Source: Lachnospiraceae bacterium (GTDB taxonomy: Bacteria; Bacillota; Clostridia; Lachnospirales; Lachnospiraceae). Taken from it: DNA of 54,762 nt. The notes under the pieces are model-generated. The model was not told the origin of the DNA. It did no database searches and saw only the letters and a program-made list of their open reading frames with translations. The translations under genes were made by a program, and so were the position numbers. The stretch covers positions 1 to 54,762 of the forward strand of contig JAFZDQ010000008.1 in the NCBI GenBank assembly GCA_017561085.1, given 5' to 3'. Shown here piece by piece: positions 52,536-54,762 of the stretch; position 1 is the stretch's first letter, and every line of letters starts with the position of its first letter.

Positions 52536-53277
52536 CGTCTATATATCCGCCTTTTTCTTCATCACTGACAATAACGCCCTTTTTCATGGTAACAACACGC
52601 TTCTGCATGGCATTTACGATTTCACGGTTGTGGGTTACCACCAGCACGGTAGTCCCACTTTCGTTAATCTGCTCCAAAAGCTTCATGATTTCCCAGGAAT
52701 TCTTGGGGTCCAAGTTACCGGTCGGTTCGTCTGCAAGCAAAATGCTGGGTCTGTTTACAAGCGCCCTGGCAATGGCAACTCTCTGCTGCTCACCACCGGA
52801 TAATTCCCTGGGTCTTGCCTTATATTTGCCGGCAAGTCCTACCGTAGAAAGAATGCTGGGCACGTTTCTCTTGATTTCTTTACCGGACACCTGGATAATC
52901 CGCTGCGCAAAAGCAACGTTTTCATACACATCCCTGTCCTTTAACAGACGGAAATCCTGGAAAACGATTCCTAAATTTCTTCTGAATTTGGGGATTTTCC
53001 TGCGGCGCAGTCTCACCAGGTCATAGCCCATTACGTTAATCTCACCGGATGTGGGAACTAACTCACGAAGGAGCAGTTTAATCAGGGTTGATTTACCGGA
53101 ACCGCTGTCGCCTACGATAAAAACGAATTCACCCTTCTTTACATGGAGGTCGATTCCGTTTAATGCAGGCGCGCCCGTAGCATAGGCCTTACTTACCTTA
53201 CTGAGGGTGATGATTTCATCATTCCCCCCTATATTTCTCTTTTTTCTTCTGATGCTCTTTGTTTCTGTTTTCGCCAA
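52525..53277 (-). CDS. ftsE: FtsE, cell division ATP-binding protein
   Basis: A 250-residue ATPase of the FtsEX complex. Walker A is GDSGSGKSTLIK, the Q-loop is in VFQDFRLL, the signature LSGGEQQRVAIA, Walker B ILLADEPTGNLD and the H-loop VVTHN. The start is a TTG six bases after AGAGGTG; the GTG further up has no room for a binding site. It carries about 25 extra residues before the usual first strand (IITLSKVSKAY), rich in Lys and Arg. It directly follows a PucR-type regulator gene with only 37 bases between the two. Confidence 0.94.
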   Translation of the reverse strand: MAKTETKSIRRKKRNIGGNDEIITLSKVSKAYATGAPALNGIDLHVKKGEFVFIVGDSGSGKSTLIKLLLRELVPTSGEINVMGYDLVRLRRRKIPKFRRNLGIVFQDFRLLKDRDVYENVAFAQRIIQVSGKEIKRNVPSILSTVGLAGKYKARPRELSGGEQQRVAIARALVNRPSILLADEPTGNLDPKNSWEIMKLLEQINESGTTVLVVTHNREIVNAMQKRVVTMKKGVIVSDEEKGGYIDDED

Positions 53278-53314
53278 AACTTTCACCTCTAAAAATAATA
53301 CTCAAAGCCCCCGA

Positions 53315-54403
53315 TTAATACTCGAAGCTTTCCATGTAGTTCATGTACTTCACTACCATAAGCGCAATACGGAAGGTGATGGCATCTTCAAATACCCTTA
53401 AGTCCAATCCGGTGCTCTTCTGTAACTTGTCAAGACGATAAACCAAGGTATTTCTGTGAATGAACAGCTGTCTGGAGGTTTCTGAAACATTCAGGCTGTT
53501 TTCAAAGAACTTGTTAATCGTCGTAATGGTTTCTTCGTCAAAATCATCGGGGTTCTTTCCGCCGAAGATTTCTTTGATAAACATTTTACAAAGGGGGATG
53601 GGAAGCTGATAAATCAAACGTCCGATTCCCAGTTCGCTGTATGCAATAATATCTCTTTCATCGAAGAAAATCTTTCCTACATCAAGAGCCATCTTGGCTT
53701 CCTTGTAAGAACGGCTGACTTCCTTGATTTCACGCACAACGGTACCGTACGCAATATGGATACCTTCAATGCCTTCTTTCTTCAGATAATTCTCCATACC
53801 TACAGCGGCCTTTTCGATATCCTTACTGTTTTCGCCTTCGGAAAGGTCTTTCACCACGATGACATTGTTTTCATCTACTGCGGTGATAAAATCCTTGCTG
53901 TTGCTGCCAAAATAAGTACGCATCACTTCCAAAACGTTATTGTCCTTGCCCGCTTCGGTTTCCACGATCATAACAACACGCTTCACATCAGTCTGGATAT
54001 GTAATTTCTTCGCCCTGCTGTAAATATCAATTAATAAAAGGTTGTCCAAAAGCAGGTTTTTGATAAAGTTGTCCTTATCAAAACGTTCCTTGTACGCAAC
54101 CAAAAGGTTCTGGATTTGGAACGCAGCCATCTTGCCAACCATATAAACGTCTTCGCCGGTACCTGCTGCCACCAGCACATACTCTAACTGCTGCTCATCA
54201 TAAATTTTAAAGTACTGATATCCCTGAATTTCCTGGGAGTCTGCAGGTGACTTGGCAAATTCAGCCACACCGGCACTGCCGAGCCCGATACTGCCGGCCG
54301 TAGACGCAGCTTCCTTTCCGTCTGTATCCATTACACAAAAGTCTACTCTGGCGATCGCCTTCAGTCCCTCAATTGTGTTTTGTAAAATTTGATTTGAAAT
54401 CAT
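53315..54403 (-). CDS. PucR/CdaR-type (sugar diacid) transcriptional regulator
   Basis: A 362-residue regulator. The N-terminus (about 1-130) resembles a sensor domain of sugar-diacid regulators (ISNQILQNTIEGLKAIARVDF), the middle a GGDEF-like PucR region (about 140-260), and the C-terminus has the HTH_30 helix-turn-helix NVSETSRQLFIHRNTLVYRLDKL. The ligand is unknown. The ATG with AAAGGAG eight bases upstream was chosen. It heads the ftsE-ftsX-envC-ctpA run; no terminator separates it, so it may control or be co-transcribed with that run. Despite the name, this is not the CdaA regulator CdaR. Confidence 0.85.
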   Translation of the reverse strand: MISNQILQNTIEGLKAIARVDFCVMDTDGKEAASTAGSIGLGSAGVAEFAKSPADSQEIQGYQYFKIYDEQQLEYVLVAAGTGEDVYMVGKMAAFQIQNLLVAYKERFDKDNFIKNLLLDNLLLIDIYSRAKKLHIQTDVKRVVMIVETEAGKDNNVLEVMRTYFGSNSKDFITAVDENNVIVVKDLSEGENSKDIEKAAVGMENYLKKEGIEGIHIAYGTVVREIKEVSRSYKEAKMALDVGKIFFDERDIIAYSELGIGRLIYQLPIPLCKMFIKEIFGGKNPDDFDEETITTINKFFENSLNVSETSRQLFIHRNTLVYRLDKLQKSTGLDLRVFEDAITFRIALMVVKYMNYMESFEY

Positions 54404-54735
54404 TATCCCCACTCCTTTATCGTCTTATCGCCCTTTGTCGGCAATTTATACAATGTTTTTAACGTCAAAAAATGGCGCAAAAAATAACTCCCTTTTCATT
54501 TTAATACAAATGTACAAATAAATCTACCCTAAATTACCCGTTTTTTGTTTATTTTTGATGTTTTTTACGAAAAAATAGGAAAATCGGGCACTATGCAACA
54601 TAAACAAAAAACTTGGACTGCGAAAGTATTATTGCCGATTCCTTTTTTTCAGGTGATATGCTATAATTAGATATAATAAAAAGTATTTTCGGAATAACGA
54701 AACGTAACACCCACCTTACGAAAGGAGCGGATACT
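54404..54735. other. intergenic region before the last gene
   Basis: A 332-base divergent region without a gene. It carries the extended -10 promoter of the last gene (listed separately) and long AT-rich stretches, including several T- and A-runs. I could not place the promoter of the PucR-type gene with confidence. Confidence 0.5.
54659..54667 (+). promoter_or_regulatory. extended -10 promoter of the YjfB-like gene
   Basis: TGC-TATAAT on the plus strand, 68 bases before the start codon. The -35 is poor. No sigma-D (flagellar) type site is visible, although the gene product may be motility-related. Confidence 0.55.
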
Positions 54736-54762
54736 ATGGATATTGCTGCATTATCAATGACC
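54736..54762 (+). CDS. start of a YjfB-like putative motility protein (partial)
   Basis: Only the first nine codons lie in the window. They read MDIAALSMT, which matches the conserved N-terminus of the short YjfB family, a putative motility protein. GAAAGGAG lies seven bases before the ATG. The rest of the gene is outside the window, so the call rests on nine residues. Confidence 0.5.

Noticed and set aside
54600-54735. Sigma-D (flagellar) promoter before the YjfB-like gene
   Set aside because: A GCCGAT is present at 54634-54639 but no TAAA lies 15 bases before it; the extended -10 TGC-TATAAT is a better match to the main sigma factor.

Overview
The window looks like a chromosomal stretch of a motile Gram-positive Clostridia member, most likely Lachnospiraceae. 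The grounds are moderate G+C, Firmicutes-style Shine-Dalgarno sites in front of nearly every gene, the cdaA-cdaR-glmM and mbl-flgF-flgG arrangements, a DUF3048 lipoprotein, a DUF1846 protein and a YvyF-type flagellar protein. This placement rests on gene content and protein resemblance, not on a database search. I found no rRNA, tRNA, IS element, prophage or CRISPR array. About 50 protein genes fill the window, mostly on the minus strand in long operons.

Layout. 0.2-8.2 kb (minus): DUF1846 protein and ftsH, then, after a strong terminator, an esterase lipoprotein, a small membrane protein, uvrC and a phosphoesterase. 8.3-13.9 kb is an accessory patch: a CLC-type anion transporter, a membrane protein of unknown role, an operon of a membrane-tethered MerR regulator with a YbjQ protein and a CPBP intramembrane protease, and an ECF sigma factor with a probable membrane anti-sigma. 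13.9-20.1 kb is a sugar-nucleotide and envelope region: gmd, a GT-C-like membrane protein and fcl (GDP-L-fucose), a divergent AraC regulator, a divergent-PAP2 protein and rfbD. 20.4-25.6 kb: DUF3048 lipoprotein, HPr, then cdaA-cdaR-glmM (c-di-AMP and glucosamine-1-phosphate). 25.6-33.9 kb: two unknown membrane proteins, a YvyF-like protein, ComFC-like and recD2, then flgJ, flgG, flgF and mbl, with REP-like hairpins between flgG and flgJ. 33.9-41.6 kb: uvrA, uvrB, a GH13 glucosidase and a toroid-fold protein. 41.6-49 kb is a second accessory patch: DUF3795 protein, XRE regulator plus ABC exporter, GNAT enzyme, HExxH membrane protein, WYL regulator and a TipA-like MerR regulator. 49-54.8 kb: a PucR-type regulator, ftsE, ftsX, an EnvC-like hydrolase or activator and a CtpA protease, and finally the first nine codons of a YjfB-like gene.

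How the genes work together. Three envelope modules stand out: c-di-AMP signalling with cell-wall precursor supply (cdaA, cdaR, glmM), septal hydrolase control (ftsEX, EnvC-like, CtpA) and rod shape plus flagellar rod (mbl, flgF, flgG, flgJ). All three nucleotide excision repair genes uvrA, uvrB and uvrC are here, in two operons. The candidates I find most worth a second look are the MerR(TM)-YbjQ-CPBP operon, which could be a regulated-proteolysis switch; the TipA-like gene, which carries an in-frame internal start with its own ribosome binding site; and the hairpin repeat array inside the flagellar operon. The two MerR promoters each have the diagnostic 19-bp spacer with a centred dyad.
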